A stretch of 64,000 bases of DNA from Bacteroidota bacterium. GTDB taxonomy: Bacteria > Bacteroidota > Bacteroidia > Chitinophagales > Chitinophagaceae. Made by a program: the position numbers and the translations under genes. The notes beneath the pieces are model-generated. The model worked only from the letters and a program-made list of their open reading frames with translations. It was not told the origin of the DNA and ran no database searches. Below, piece by piece: positions 1 to 8,000 of the stretch (position 1 is its first letter; each line of letters opens with the position of its first letter). The DNA is taken from positions 62,001-126,000 of the forward strand of contig JAUZNZ010000005.1 of the NCBI GenBank assembly GCA_030706735.1, given 5' to 3'.

Positions 1-221
1 TGGGCTTTAACACGTAGATTATTGAATGCCTTACGGAGGTTTTGTACTTTTTCACTTACCCGTTGTTGAGACCAGGCTTTGATCTCGTCTGCGGTAATTC
101 CGTAAACCGTGGTGTACATCCGCATATCGCCGGTTTCATAAATGCGAAGTTTGACTGGATAATCTTTTGTCTTAGAACGGAACCGACGTTTGTCATGATA
201 AATGTCTACTCTGATTGCCAT
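1..221 (-). CDS. Tyrosine recombinase/integrase, N-terminal part (cut by window edge)
   Basis: The minus strand reads from an ATG at 221 with no stop to the window edge, giving 73 codons. The peptide begins MAIRVDIYHDKRRF and continues with VKLRIYETGD and YTTVYGITADEIKAW, the pattern of the N-terminal arm-binding/SAM-like part of Bacteroidota phage-type integrases. The catalytic R-H-R-Y part would lie outside the window. The context supports the call: about 185 bp upstream of the start lies a tRNA 3' end with its terminator (406-477), preceded by short repeats. This is the usual order of integrase, attachment site and chromosome at the end of an integrative element. A non-integrase DNA-binding protein is possible but less likely. 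Confidence 0.72.
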   Translation of the reverse strand, partial: MAIRVDIYHDKRRFRSKTKDYPVKLRIYETGDMRMYTTVYGITADEIKAWSQQRVSEKVQNLRKAFNNLRVKA

Positions 222-256
222 AGCTTCTCCAATTTGTGCTCTCAAAATCTCCGGTT

Positions 257-276
257 ATTTGCACAGAATTTGCACA
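257..276. repeat. Two direct repeats of ATTTGCACA upstream of the integrase
   Basis: ATTTGCACA occurs at 257-265 and again at 268-276. The 11-bp period places both copies on the same face of the helix. They lie 36-55 bp upstream of the integrase start codon. They could be arm-type sites for the recombinase, sites for an excisionase-like factor, or an operator for the integrase gene. The repeat is seen directly; the role is inferred. Confidence 0.45.
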
Positions 277-330
277 AAAACTCTGCTTAAACGGCCTTCG
301 GACCAATAAGGCAAAGTTTGGGAAAAACTA

Positions 331-393
331 CTTAACTATTGATATTCAAATAGTTAAGTTAAGGCAAGTTCGGACGAGTTAAGCCCAGTTAAG
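331..393. repeat. Cluster of AGTTAAG repeats next to the attachment core
   Basis: A 10-bp inverted repeat (CTTAACTATT at 331-340, AATAGTTAAG at 349-358, 8-bp spacer) is followed by AGTTAAG at 377-383 and 387-393. There are thus four copies of the heptamer, one inverted, between the integrase gene and the tRNA 3' end. Arm-type integrase sites usually sit here in element attachment regions. A plain hairpin is the alternative for the inverted pair. Confidence 0.45.
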
Positions 394-405
394 TCGATTT
401 TGGAA

Positions 406-447
406 CTACGGATCAAAAGGTTTCAGGTTTGAATCCTGACGGGGTCA
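406..447 (+). other. tRNA 3'-end remnant (probably tRNA-Arg, ACG), integration attachment site
   Basis: From 406 the sequence reads as the 3' part of a tRNA. An anticodon-loop-like CTACGGA (406-412) would give anticodon ACG. The T arm is TCAGG/CCTGA (423-427, 435-439) around a TTTGAAT loop. A 7-nt acceptor strand CGGGGTC (440-446) is followed by discriminator A (447). No matching 5' acceptor strand (GACCCCG), D arm or intact 5' anticodon stem lies upstream, so this is not a complete gene. The expected reading is that an element to the left integrated at the anticodon loop, leaving the native 3' end and terminator here. The intact tRNA should then be at the element's other end, outside the window. 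Confidence 0.65.
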
Positions 448-448
448 C

Positions 449-477
449 AAAACCCCTCGCGCATGCGAGGGGTTTTT
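449..477 (+). terminator. Rho-independent terminator after the tRNA 3' end
   Basis: CCCCTCGC (453-460), loop GCAT, GCGAGGGG (465-472), then five T (473-477) with A residues on the 5' side. This is a perfect 8-bp GC-rich stem two to five bases after the tRNA acceptor end, so it is probably the native terminator of the tRNA gene. Confidence 0.8.
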
Positions 478-523
478 GCATTCCAGGAGCGGGCGAGCTT
501 GCTCGCTAAAGCGGATGGATGCA

Positions 524-559
524 AAAACCCGTCCCGACGAAGTCGGGGCGACGGGTTTT
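524..559. repeat. Long inverted repeat (cruciform-like hairpin)
   Basis: AAAACCCGTC (524-533) pairs with GACGGGTTTT (550-559). Inside it CCGAC (534-538) pairs with GTCGG (542-546). It lies between the two copies of the tRNA 3' end. It could be a bidirectional terminator or a REP-like unit. No gene ends directly beside it. Confidence 0.5.
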
Positions 560-603
560 GGGTAAGGCCAATGCGAGAGGGATGCCGGAGCGAAGCGGAG
601 GCC

Positions 604-648
604 ATCCTGACGGGGTCACGAAACCCTCGGCAACTGCCGAGGGTTTCG
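604..648 (+). repeat. Second copy of the tRNA 3' end with its own terminator-like hairpin
   Basis: Sixteen bases (604-619, ATCCTGACGGGGTCAC) are identical to 433-448, the end of the tRNA remnant. A perfect 13-bp stem follows (CGAAACCCTCGGC at 619-631, loop AACT, GCCGAGGGTTTCG at 636-648). The anticodon region and most of the T arm are missing in this copy. The 171-bp spacing suggests tandem attachment-site debris from a second integration or excision event. Confidence 0.5.
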
Positions 649-784
649 TGCGTTTGCGAACGTAATGAACTGGTTCGGCGAGGCCGAAGGAGCGAAACGG
701 AATATGGGTGTTTTTACTGTTTTTATTGCGCGGATTTTACCCGTATTTGGCCCAACAGATCTTGGCACCTCTTAAATAAATGTT

Positions 785-1183
785 ATGGCAAAATCCCTCG
801 ACGAACTCGAACTGGCTGAGAAGATATTCCTGGTAGCAGAATATTCCACGATTCTCGAAGAGATGGGCGCCGGAAAAAGCCAGGGCCAGGTTGTCCGCCG
901 GATGGTGCAGGAAGGATACGGCATGGAAAGCGCGCTTTCCTTATACGCCCAGCTTGCGGTGAACAGTACCAAATCAGAAGAGGTCGTGCAGTCTTTGCGT
1001 CGCCAGATAGAGGATGCAAGGAACCGTCAGTTTCTACAGGAATTGCTGTCAAAGCCGCAAACTACTTCAATGAGTAGCTCGGACCTCGCGCGAATATCAG
1101 AAGCGGAAGAAAACAAAGAAAGAATGGGAGAGCTTGCCAGACACATCTTTCCACATCTCCTCATGAAAATTTTTGGCATTTGA
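785..1183 (+). CDS. Small hypothetical protein, helical
   Basis: A 132-residue protein of unrecognised family. It is rich in Glu, Leu, Ala and Gln, with predicted helical stretches (residues about 5-60 and 65-90) and no signal peptide, Cys motif or membrane segment. The start ATG at 785 is the first in frame. No strong ribosome-binding site is visible, which is usual here. It is the first apparent chromosomal gene after the attachment region and may itself be accessory. A competing antisense frame (1097-1342, minus) overlaps its last ~90 bases but looks less protein-like. Confidence 0.5.
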   Translation: MAKSLDELELAEKIFLVAEYSTILEEMGAGKSQGQVVRRMVQEGYGMESALSLYAQLAVNSTKSEEVVQSLRRQIEDARNRQFLQELLSKPQTTSMSSSDLARISEAEENKERMGELARHIFPHLLMKIFGI

Positions 1184-1573
1184 GTCGATTAAGTGATTTT
1201 CTTTAACGAATAATATAGTCTTTTGAAATACTTCGATTTTGACTCTATTTTTAATCCTTGACACCTCGCCTTCAGCTAACTGTCCCTTATCGAAAATTGA
1301 ATTATAAGAGAGCTTGGTCCTTGAAATTCTATAAGGTACCATTCTTCCGGATCTTCTTTAAAGTGAACCAATCGGCGTTCCGCCCCGAAAACGTTTTTGT
1401 CAGGTTGTGTGGTATTCCCCTTAGATCCCTCCGCTTTGGCATAGTATCTCAACTATTAAGTCATGGCTGCATTATGAACTAAATTAGGGAATACTGGCCG
1501 CAGATCAGCTGGACCTTGCTTTTGCAAAAATTAAATATTACATTCGATTGCCTTTGGACATTAAGCTTTCTGC
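1184..1573. other. AT-rich gap without a supported gene
   Basis: About 390 bp between the helical hypothetical gene and the first lipoprotein gene. The frames here (1258-1482 plus, 1097-1342 minus) have unlikely amino-acid composition or overlap a better gene. I see no tRNA, terminator hairpin or clear promoter. It may hold decayed accessory DNA. Confidence 0.4.
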
Positions 1574-1975
1574 ATGAAACATTTCCTGATCTTGCTATGC
1601 ATTTCGATTTGCTTGACAGCCTGTTCAAACAAGCATTATCATTGGAATGGGGTCGTGAGAGATTTCGGCGAATATCATTTCATGAAGAACGGGTATATCC
1701 TAAAAGCGACTTCCACAGACGACGGAATCTTAAGCTATGCCCTGGAGGATTCAACGCATAGGATGATATTGAAATCGGATAGAAAGCTAGACGGTATTAG
1801 CATTTACCAGAGCTGGGCGATATGCTTTGATGATGAGGATAATATTTGGGTTAACAGCTCTGATATCGGGACCACTTGTTGGGAGCGAATCGGCAAGGAT
1901 ACATTCCAACGAACGATGCTTGACCAAGGGAGTACCCTACTTAAATTTATGCCTTCTGTTTTAGGCAGACCCTAA
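1574..1975 (+). CDS. Small lipoprotein, unknown function
   Basis: 133 residues. The N-terminus MKHFLILLCISICLTAC is a type II signal peptide with lipobox LTAC (Cys17), so the protein should be lipid-anchored to the envelope. The mature part is short and hydrophilic and mentions no recognised domain; it has several aromatic and Asp residues (CFDDEDNIWVNSSD). The next gene follows 38 bp downstream on the same strand. AT-rich like its neighbours. Confidence 0.65.
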   Translation: MKHFLILLCISICLTACSNKHYHWNGVVRDFGEYHFMKNGYILKATSTDDGILSYALEDSTHRMILKSDRKLDGISIYQSWAICFDDEDNIWVNSSDIGTTCWERIGKDTFQRTMLDQGSTLLKFMPSVLGRP

Positions 1976-2013
1976 GATGTGTGACCGACCGGGCAAATCT
2001 TCTAATTTTTCAT

Positions 2014-2562
2014 ATGAAAAGATTTCTTTCGATATTGTCCCTACTGCAAGCGGCTTTAGCGCTGCGTGCACAGGATACTGCGTCTTTGCCCCGAACTTTT
2101 GCAGAAGCCAAGATTACCATTGACCTCCCCAATAACGCATGGCATTTCACCGGAAAACAGGAAAAAAATAATCTGGTCGTTTATGTGTTCAAAAGAGATG
2201 AGGTTAGGGACAGCCTGAACCGGAGCATCATTCCGAACATCGGAGTGATTATTGAGAATGTCGCTGATAAAATGGATGTTGTTACTTACTCGGCAAAAAA
2301 AAGAGGGAGCGCGTCATTTGATGTTACCGCCATGTTTATCGCCGGCGATGGGAAGATCAATTTCGTCAATGCTGTGGGGTATAAAGGAACCTATACGGAC
2401 GCCTTTGAGCATATTGTCTATGTTGTTCACGCTATTAACAACAAGAAAGGCATTCAGATAATACTCGACACCACAACGGGAACGTTCGACCAAATCGAGC
2501 CAGAGTTTTTTGAAGTATTAAGATCAATCAGGAAAAGCAAGGAGCCACCGAAGCCATCCTGA
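2014..2562 (+). CDS. Secreted protein, unknown function
   Basis: The ATG at 2014 is preferred over an in-frame GTG at 1981 because it begins directly with a signal peptide (MKRFLSILSLLQAALALRAQ, cleavage near residue 20). The mature protein is about 160 residues with alternating beta-like stretches (KNNLVVYVFKRDEV, GVIIENVADKM, KGIQIILDTTTG) and resembles small Bacteroidota periplasmic proteins that I cannot name. A ~39-bp piece of this gene (2168-2206) recurs almost unchanged at 3585-3622, see that entry. Confidence 0.65.
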   Translation: MKRFLSILSLLQAALALRAQDTASLPRTFAEAKITIDLPNNAWHFTGKQEKNNLVVYVFKRDEVRDSLNRSIIPNIGVIIENVADKMDVVTYSAKKRGSASFDVTAMFIAGDGKINFVNAVGYKGTYTDAFEHIVYVVHAINNKKGIQIILDTTTGTFDQIEPEFFEVLRSIRKSKEPPKPS

Positions 2563-2564
2563 CC

Positions 2565-3113
2565 TCAATAATGAGCCCATATCTTTCTTAGCGGCGTTCC
2601 CAAAATATCCTGCAGGTCCCTTATGACTTTGTCAGACAAGTCATCCTGTAGATCTGAAATGGTTATTACAAATTTTGCAAAGCCTGCTGCCGAATGGTAG
2701 GTCAAATCATTTAATGAAGTCTTCTTATGGCAGCAGGGAGTGACGAAGCTCAGGTCGGCAAATTGCCGTTGAGCCGCGTTGTCCATCGCATTTTGCCAAT
2801 CTTCCATTTTAATCGCTCGCCCGCATAAATTACAAGACACACTATCAAAATTCTCCCCCTGGTCGATGAATTCGATGCTGTCTGTGGAAGCCAACTCTAT
2901 TCTGGCCTTGCCATAAAGATTAATCAAGAACTCTTTTGCACTATCCTGTTGGGATTTACCGGGGATGTAAGACGGAACTGTCGGAATAATCTTTAGCATC
3001 GTGGAGGAGACTTTTCCCTTTTGCGTGGGCTTATCACTTGCTGTCTGCGAAGTATTACCTGAGCAAGCAAGCAATAACATAGAAGCCAGGAAATTGAAAG
3101 TTAGGAGCCGCAT
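2565..3113 (-). CDS. Lipoprotein with CxxC and CCH cysteine motifs
   Basis: 182 residues with a signal peptide ending in lipobox LLAC (Cys17). The mature part contains SCNLCGRAI and, about 40 residues later, TPCCHKKT. The pattern CxxC...CCH is that of a small zinc-ribbon-like metal site, unusual in an exported lipoprotein. No family recognised. It is convergent with the preceding secreted-protein gene (stops 2 bp apart). Confidence 0.62.
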   Translation of the reverse strand: MRLLTFNFLASMLLLACSGNTSQTASDKPTQKGKVSSTMLKIIPTVPSYIPGKSQQDSAKEFLINLYGKARIELASTDSIEFIDQGENFDSVSCNLCGRAIKMEDWQNAMDNAAQRQFADLSFVTPCCHKKTSLNDLTYHSAAGFAKFVITISDLQDDLSDKVIRDLQDILGTPLRKIWAHY

Positions 3114-3149
3114 ATTAATGCAAATTATTTAAAGCAGTGAAATATCGGG

Positions 3150-3518
3150 CTAATCTGCTGTCGTTGGCTGACCGAACTGCAGCAAATAGCCGTTATTGTC
3201 GTAGATCGCGAATTCTTTCATTCCCCATTCGAAGCTTTCGGGTTCGTAACATACTTTGGCTTTGTCTTTTACCTGATGCCATACCCTGTCGACATCGTCG
3301 GTCGTGAAATAAAGACTACCGGTAAAGGCGGGACCCTTGAACTCCTCATGCTCGTCCGGCCTGGCAAGCATGATCCACACGTCGTCCTTGTGCAGGGAAG
3401 CCCAACCCCATCCCTCGTTGTACTCTTCCAGGATAAATCCCAGGGTGCCGGTGTAAAAGTCGATGGTTGCCTTGATATTGTCCGTCCGGAGCATCGGCCT
3501 GAGGAAAGTAAGTCGCAT
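3150..3518 (-). CDS. VOC-superfamily (glyoxalase/bleomycin-resistance-like) protein
   Basis: From the ATG at 3518 the protein is 122 residues: MRLTFLRPMLRTDNIKATID, FYTGTLGF and later YFTTDDVDRVW, EFAIYDNNGYLLQFGQP. The pattern NG-Y-L-L-QFG at the end and FY-TLGF at the start is the usual betaalphabetabetabeta module of vicinal-oxygen-chelate proteins. Substrate unknown; many such small proteins are thiol- or antibiotic-handling, which I do not claim here. An in-frame start 60 bp further upstream (3578) gives an implausible N-terminus. Confidence 0.8.
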   Translation of the reverse strand: MRLTFLRPMLRTDNIKATIDFYTGTLGFILEEYNEGWGWASLHKDDVWIMLARPDEHEEFKGPAFTGSLYFTTDDVDRVWHQVKDKAKVCYEPESFEWGMKEFAIYDNNGYLLQFGQPTTAD

Positions 3519-3567
3519 AATGACCGGAAAATACAATTTTTTTTCACGCCCCGGCCCTCTCATAAAT

Positions 3568-3622
3568 AAAATTCCCACTTAAAGATAATCTGGTCGTTTA
3601 TGTGTTCAAAGAGATGCGGTTA
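3568..3622. pseudogene. Recombination scar: fragment of the 2014-2562 gene joined to half a terminator
   Basis: Bases 3585-3622 match 2168-2206 inside the secreted-protein gene, with one deleted A and one A-to-C change. Just before it, 3568-3582 resembles one arm of the repeated terminator found at 4515 and 11251 (CCCACTTA with A-rich flank). No open frame of useful length spans it. It looks like the debris of a lost paralogue or of a gene-conversion event. Confidence 0.45.
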
Positions 3623-3633
3623 ACAAGCACGGG

Positions 3634-4401
3634 TTACTCTGATTCATATGAAATAATGACCCTCCCGGGCCCCTGAACTACCGTCCCAAGCAGATCTTCG
3701 GTGTCCCAGGCTAATGGCAGCCCAAACTGGCTGTAGGTATCTGCAATAAAGGCATTGTTGACACTGTAATCATTGGTGAGGAACATCCAGACCACATTGG
3801 TGCGACGGTAGTTCAGTTTGTGATCGTACGCGGCGCCCGTGATCAGGTTTCCTGCCTGATCGTATTGAAATGTTCGCGTGTTTCCATATGATCTCCCGCC
3901 GCCGAGGAAAAAAGAATCCGTACGTTCGGTGACCCTATTCAAGGCATCGTATTTGAATCTTCGAACGTAGAATCCTCTTCCCATAGTGGCCGTCGGAACG
4001 GAATCAATATACGTGCCGAAGTTATATTGCGAATCCAGCGCTATCTGGTTATGTTCATTGTAATAATATTTATCAAGCGATTCATAAGATTGGTTTTCAT
4101 AAGGGCGTACCATATAGAGAAGTCGACCTAATTTGTCATATTTAAAAACAACATTTGGATTTCCGGTACGTACAGCGGTGTTCCTGACGGTGAGCGGTTC
4201 GCCGAATCTGTTGTATGTGAATGTGTAGATGATCGAATCCAGACTTTGTTCCAGGCTTGGAATAAGCTTGATCTTACTGATCCGATAGGGAGTCAAATCT
4301 GGATTGGGGCCGATAATTTTGTCTTTTTGGCACGAAACGAACAGGGAAAGCAGAAGAAGCGTTTTGGCCGGACGAATTGCCTGCAGGATAAAGTTTCTCA
4401 T
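3634..4401 (-). CDS. Lipoprotein with YD/RHS-type repeats
   Basis: The start at ATG 4401 (MRNFILQAIRPAKTLLLLSL) begins a signal peptide ending in a VSC lipobox near residue 23; the in-frame upstream start at 4524 adds an implausible leader. The mature protein carries YD-like units (FKYDKLGRLLYMVRP, FKYDALNRVTERTD, FQYDQAGNLITG), the short sugar- or surface-binding repeat of RHS/YD proteins, though only three or four copies rather than a full RHS shell. It is about 255 residues, the size of a family of Chitinophagaceae lipoproteins of unknown function. A similar lipoprotein lies at 36210. Confidence 0.7.
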   Translation of the reverse strand: MRNFILQAIRPAKTLLLLSLFVSCQKDKIIGPNPDLTPYRISKIKLIPSLEQSLDSIIYTFTYNRFGEPLTVRNTAVRTGNPNVVFKYDKLGRLLYMVRPYENQSYESLDKYYYNEHNQIALDSQYNFGTYIDSVPTATMGRGFYVRRFKYDALNRVTERTDSFFLGGGRSYGNTRTFQYDQAGNLITGAAYDHKLNYRRTNVVWMFLTNDYSVNNAFIADTYSQFGLPLAWDTEDLLGTVVQGPGRVIISYESE

Positions 4402-4514
4402 ATAACAATATTTTGATGGTGAATCATGAATTTCGGTTTCTGCAGAGCGCAAAAGAATGAGTTCTGTCAGTCCGACAATTGATATTCGTTTCCACCCCAT
4501 CAAGATCCATAAAA

Positions 4515-4543
4515 AAATCCCCACTTAGGAAAAGTGGGGATTT
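4515..4543 (-). terminator. Terminator hairpin ending the sugar-acid operon (repeated element, copy 1)
   Basis: AAATCCCCACTT (4515-4526), loop AGGAA, AAGTGGGGATTT (4532-4543). On the minus strand the stem is followed by a run of seven T. It is downstream of the ASRT-family gene. The central hairpin is identical to 11251-11273. Confidence 0.8.
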
Positions 4544-4628
4544 ACTGATTAGCTTCGGACCGGGTTTTCGACGCCCATCGCAATCTCAGACCGGGACCAC
4601 CCGGCGCTTCTCCATTCACATCATTCAT
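4542..4628 (-). CDS. Candidate 28-residue micro-ORF (copy 1 of a repeated 3'-end element)
   Basis: ATG at 4628 to TAA at 4542-4544, 28 codons, starting 13 bp after the ASRT-family gene and ending inside the terminator stem. It shares the segment ACCCG-GTCCGAAGC-AAT (peptide SEAN) and the terminator with the 37-codon frame at 11274-11387. Translation is unproven. The same DNA may be a 3'-UTR-derived small RNA or no gene at all. Confidence 0.2.
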   Translation of the reverse strand: MNDVNGEAPGGPGLRLRWASKTRSEANQ

Positions 4629-4640
4629 AAATAAGCTTTT

Positions 4641-5009
4641 TCATTGTGTATACGCGATCGTCGAAATCAGCGCATTGGCGGTCTGCCTGGAATCCAGTCG
4701 CGTATGTTGCACGACGATCGGCACATCGGATTGGATCACACTGGAATAGTCGGTTTCCAGGGGAACGGGTTCGGGATCTGTCAGGTTATTAAAACGCAGG
4801 TGTAAGGTACGCCGGGCGCCGACCGTGACCCGATAGGGCCCCGCCGGCTCTCTGTCTGCAAAAAAGAGGGTGATCTCGATATGCGCATCGTGGGCGCCCG
4901 CGTTAAGGATACATGCTGCCTCATGGCTGATGAAATCGGGCGCAGGCCCTGTTCCGTATCCGGGGATATATCCCTCGGCGATCGCCCATAACTTTTTACC
5001 CACTTCCAT
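4641..5009 (-). CDS. Anabaena sensory rhodopsin transducer (ASRT) family protein
   Basis: From ATG 5009 the protein starts MEVGKKLWAIAEGYIPG and contains FISHEAACILNAG, HIEITLFFADREPAGPYRV, LTDPEPVPLETDYSSV and PIVVQHTRLDSRQ. This reads almost collinearly with the ASRT family (soluble ~14 kDa beta-rich oligomer first found next to Anabaena sensory rhodopsin). The start is set by the family N-terminus; an upstream ATG at 5036 would overlap the previous gene. It begins 2 bp after the stop of the FAD/Fe-S dehydrogenase, so it is the last gene of that operon. No rhodopsin gene is in the window. A role in sugar-acid metabolism is inferred from neighbours. Confidence 0.88.
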   Translation of the reverse strand: MEVGKKLWAIAEGYIPGYGTGPAPDFISHEAACILNAGAHDAHIEITLFFADREPAGPYRVTVGARRTLHLRFNNLTDPEPVPLETDYSSVIQSDVPIVVQHTRLDSRQTANALISTIAYTQ

Positions 5010-5010
5010 A

Positions 5011-8000
5011 CTATTTGCTTTTATTTCTGAACGCACTGAACAGGAGAACGGCTATGCCGAGTCCCGCTACCGTGGCGACCGTCTTACCGATCTTGTTCGG
5101 GTCTTTGATCTTCATTCCGTCAACAACTCGTTTCTCGGGAAAGGACGTCAATGGGGGTTCGGCTGCATTCTGCTGCCTAAGAGCCATCTGGAGCACTTGC
5201 GCCAGGTGCAATCCCTTGCGATCGGTCTCCTGCTCTATCTGTTCCCGGCAGCTGAATCCGTCGGCAATGATGATGGTTTCTTTGTCCGCCTTGCGCACCG
5301 CCGGTAGTAAGACCCTCTCGCCTGCAGCGATGGATACATCATAATGCTCGCCTTTCTCGTAGCCGAAATACCCTGCCATGCCGCAGCAGCCGGAATCGAG
5401 CATGTCAACATCGAGGCCGGTCTTCCGGAGCAGACTCTTTTCACAATCCATTTTCATGATTGCCTTATGATGGCAATGGCCGTGGATGATAGCCTTCTTT
5501 TTAAGGACAGGGATCTTGAACTCCGGCGCCTTCTTCTCCAGGAATTCGGCCAGGGTGAATACGTTCTTCTTCAGCCGTTTGGCCGTTTCGCTGTCAGGGA
5601 AAAGATTGAGCAGTTCATCCCGGAAGACGGCTACGCAACTCGGTTCCAATCCTACGATGGGCGTGCCTGCTTCGATCTCCTCCCTCAGGCTGTCCATGAT
5701 CTGCTGAAGCATTCTCCTGGCGGTCTTTAGCATCCCAAAATCATAGAGCGGCCGTCCACAGCAAAGCGATTGCCGTGCTGTGATGACTTCGAAGCCCGCA
5801 GCTTCCAATACTTCGACGCCTGCGACAAGGGTCTCGGGCAGAAAGAAATTATTAAATGTATCGGCCCAAAGGATAACTTTCGGCTTGCCCTGGTTCCGGC
5901 GCGGTCTTGCCTTGAACCATTGTTTGAACGGGCGCTCCGCGAATTTAGGCATGGTTCGCCGGGGTTCGACGCCGGCAATGGCTTTCGTAATGGATCCGAT
6001 GACCGGCGCGTGCATCATAAAATTGGCGATCCCCGGGATCCTTGACGCCAGACGCGACCACCAGTAAATCCAGCCGAAGGCATAGGCCGTGCGCGGCCTA
6101 AGGCGCCCTTCGTAGTAGTGTGAAAGGAACTCGGATTTATAGGTCGCCATGTCGACATTCACCGGGCAGTCGCCCTTGCACCCTTTGCAAGCCAGGCAGA
6201 GGTCAAGCGACTCCTTGACATGTTCGTCTTTCCAGCCGTTCTTTGTAACGTCTCCTTCGAGCATTTCGAAAAGCATCCGGGCCCTCCCGCGCGTGCTGTG
6301 TTTCTCTTCGCGCGTAACCATATAGCTGGGACACATTGTGCCCTGTTCATGCCTCCGGCAATTGCCGACTCCGACGCACCGTATCGTCGCACGGGCAAAA
6401 CTGTTCTCCTCATCGCCATAGTGGAACCAGGTCTTTACCTGCGGCGGGTTGTAATGATTATCGATGCGCAGGTTGCCTAATTGCCCGTAGGTATCGATGA
6501 TCTTGCCGGGGTTCATTTTCCATCCCGGGTCCCAGATGCTTTTAAATTCGTGGAAGGCCTGTAGTATCTCCGGTCCAAACATGATCTCCAGGAGGTCGCC
6601 GCGAGCCTGCCCGTCACCATGTTCGCCGGAAAGCGCGCCACCATAACGTACGACCAGGTGAGCGGCCTCGACGGTAAAATCCTTATAATCCTTTATGCCT
6701 TGTTCAGTGAACAGATCGAACTGTACCCGGCAATGGATGCAGCCCTGGCCGAAATGACCGTACAGAGAAGGGTTGTATTTGTATTTATGGAACAAAGCCC
6801 GCAATTCTTTGAGGTAGGCGCCGACCTTTTCGGGGGGTACCGCGGAATCCTCCCAACCGGGCGCGCCCATGGATTCGCCGGGTATCCAGGCAGTAGCGCC
6901 AAGACCTGATTCCCGGATCTCCCAGAGCATCTTTTCCTGGTCCGGATCATCGAAGAGACTCATGGTGGGGGCATTCCCGGTCTCTTTTAGCTCCTTCATA
7001 AGATTCCTGGCCTTATTATCGGATTCTTCCTTGCTGTCACCGCCGAATTCGACAAGCAGCCAGCCTTTCCCTTCAGGCAGGAGTGGAAGATCCTCCAGAT
7101 TCATTCCCTTTTTCTCCATATAGCCGATGAGGATATCGTCGATGCCCTCCAACCCGATCGGCTCGTGCTTCAAGATGGGCATGACCGCGTCTCCGGCTTC
7201 GAAGACATCTTTATACCCCAGGACGAGTAGCGATCTGTTTTTCGGAGTGGGCAGTAATTGTAAGGTGGCTTCGAGAATGGTGACGCAAGTGCCTTCCGAC
7301 CCGACCAGGGCCCTGGCCACATTGAATCCGTTCTCGGGGAGGAGTTGGGGTAGATTGTAGCCAGACACGCGACGCGGGATATTGGGGAACTTTGACCGGA
7401 TCTGATCGGCATATCTATCCCGAAGTTCGCGGAGCCTCCTGTAGATTTCGGCCTTGCGTCCTCCTTCGGTTTGGATGCGCGCATATTCTTCATCACTGGT
7501 TGGGCCTACATCCATCTTGACGCCGTCGTATGTAATGATCTTAAGGCGCTCCGTGTTGTCGGAAACCCTCGCGCCGTTGCCCTGGAATTGGGCCATCACG
7601 GAATGGACGCCGCAGGAATTGTTACCAAGCATCCCGCCCAGGCAGCAATGGCTATGGGTAGCGGGGTCGGGACCGAAGGTCAGACCTGCCTGTTCATCGG
7701 TAGCTTTACGCATTTCATCAAGAACGATGCCCGGTTGGATGCGGACGAGTTTATTATTCCGATCTATGTCGAGCACTTTATTATAGTATTTCGACATATC
7801 CATCACGACGGCCACATTGCAACATTGCCCTGCGAGGCTCGTGCCGCCGCCACGCGACAGGACCGGTGCGCCGTATTGATGACAAATGGCGACCGTCGCG
7901 CAGACATCATCCTCATTACACGGAAGCACCACGCCGATCGGCACCTGACGGTAGTTAGATCCGTCAGTGGCATACAATGCCCTGGAACCATCGTCAAAAC

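Noticed and set aside
604-619. Second full tRNA gene
   Set aside because: Only the last 16 bases match a tRNA end; no anticodon stem or acceptor 5' strand is present.
764-784. TGGCAC at 766 as a sigma-54 site for the 785 gene
   Set aside because: The -12 TTGC element is missing at the required spacing.
463-819. 118-codon frame across the tRNA-end repeats
   Set aside because: It runs through hairpins and repeats; coding is unlikely.
1097-1342. 81-codon minus-strand frame in the left gap
   Set aside because: Somewhat protein-like N-terminus but overlaps the better gene 785-1183 and ends in a Phe-rich tail. Not supported strongly enough.
3150-3578. Longer VOC start at 3578
   Set aside because: The additional 20 residues do not fit the family N-terminus; ATG 3518 does.
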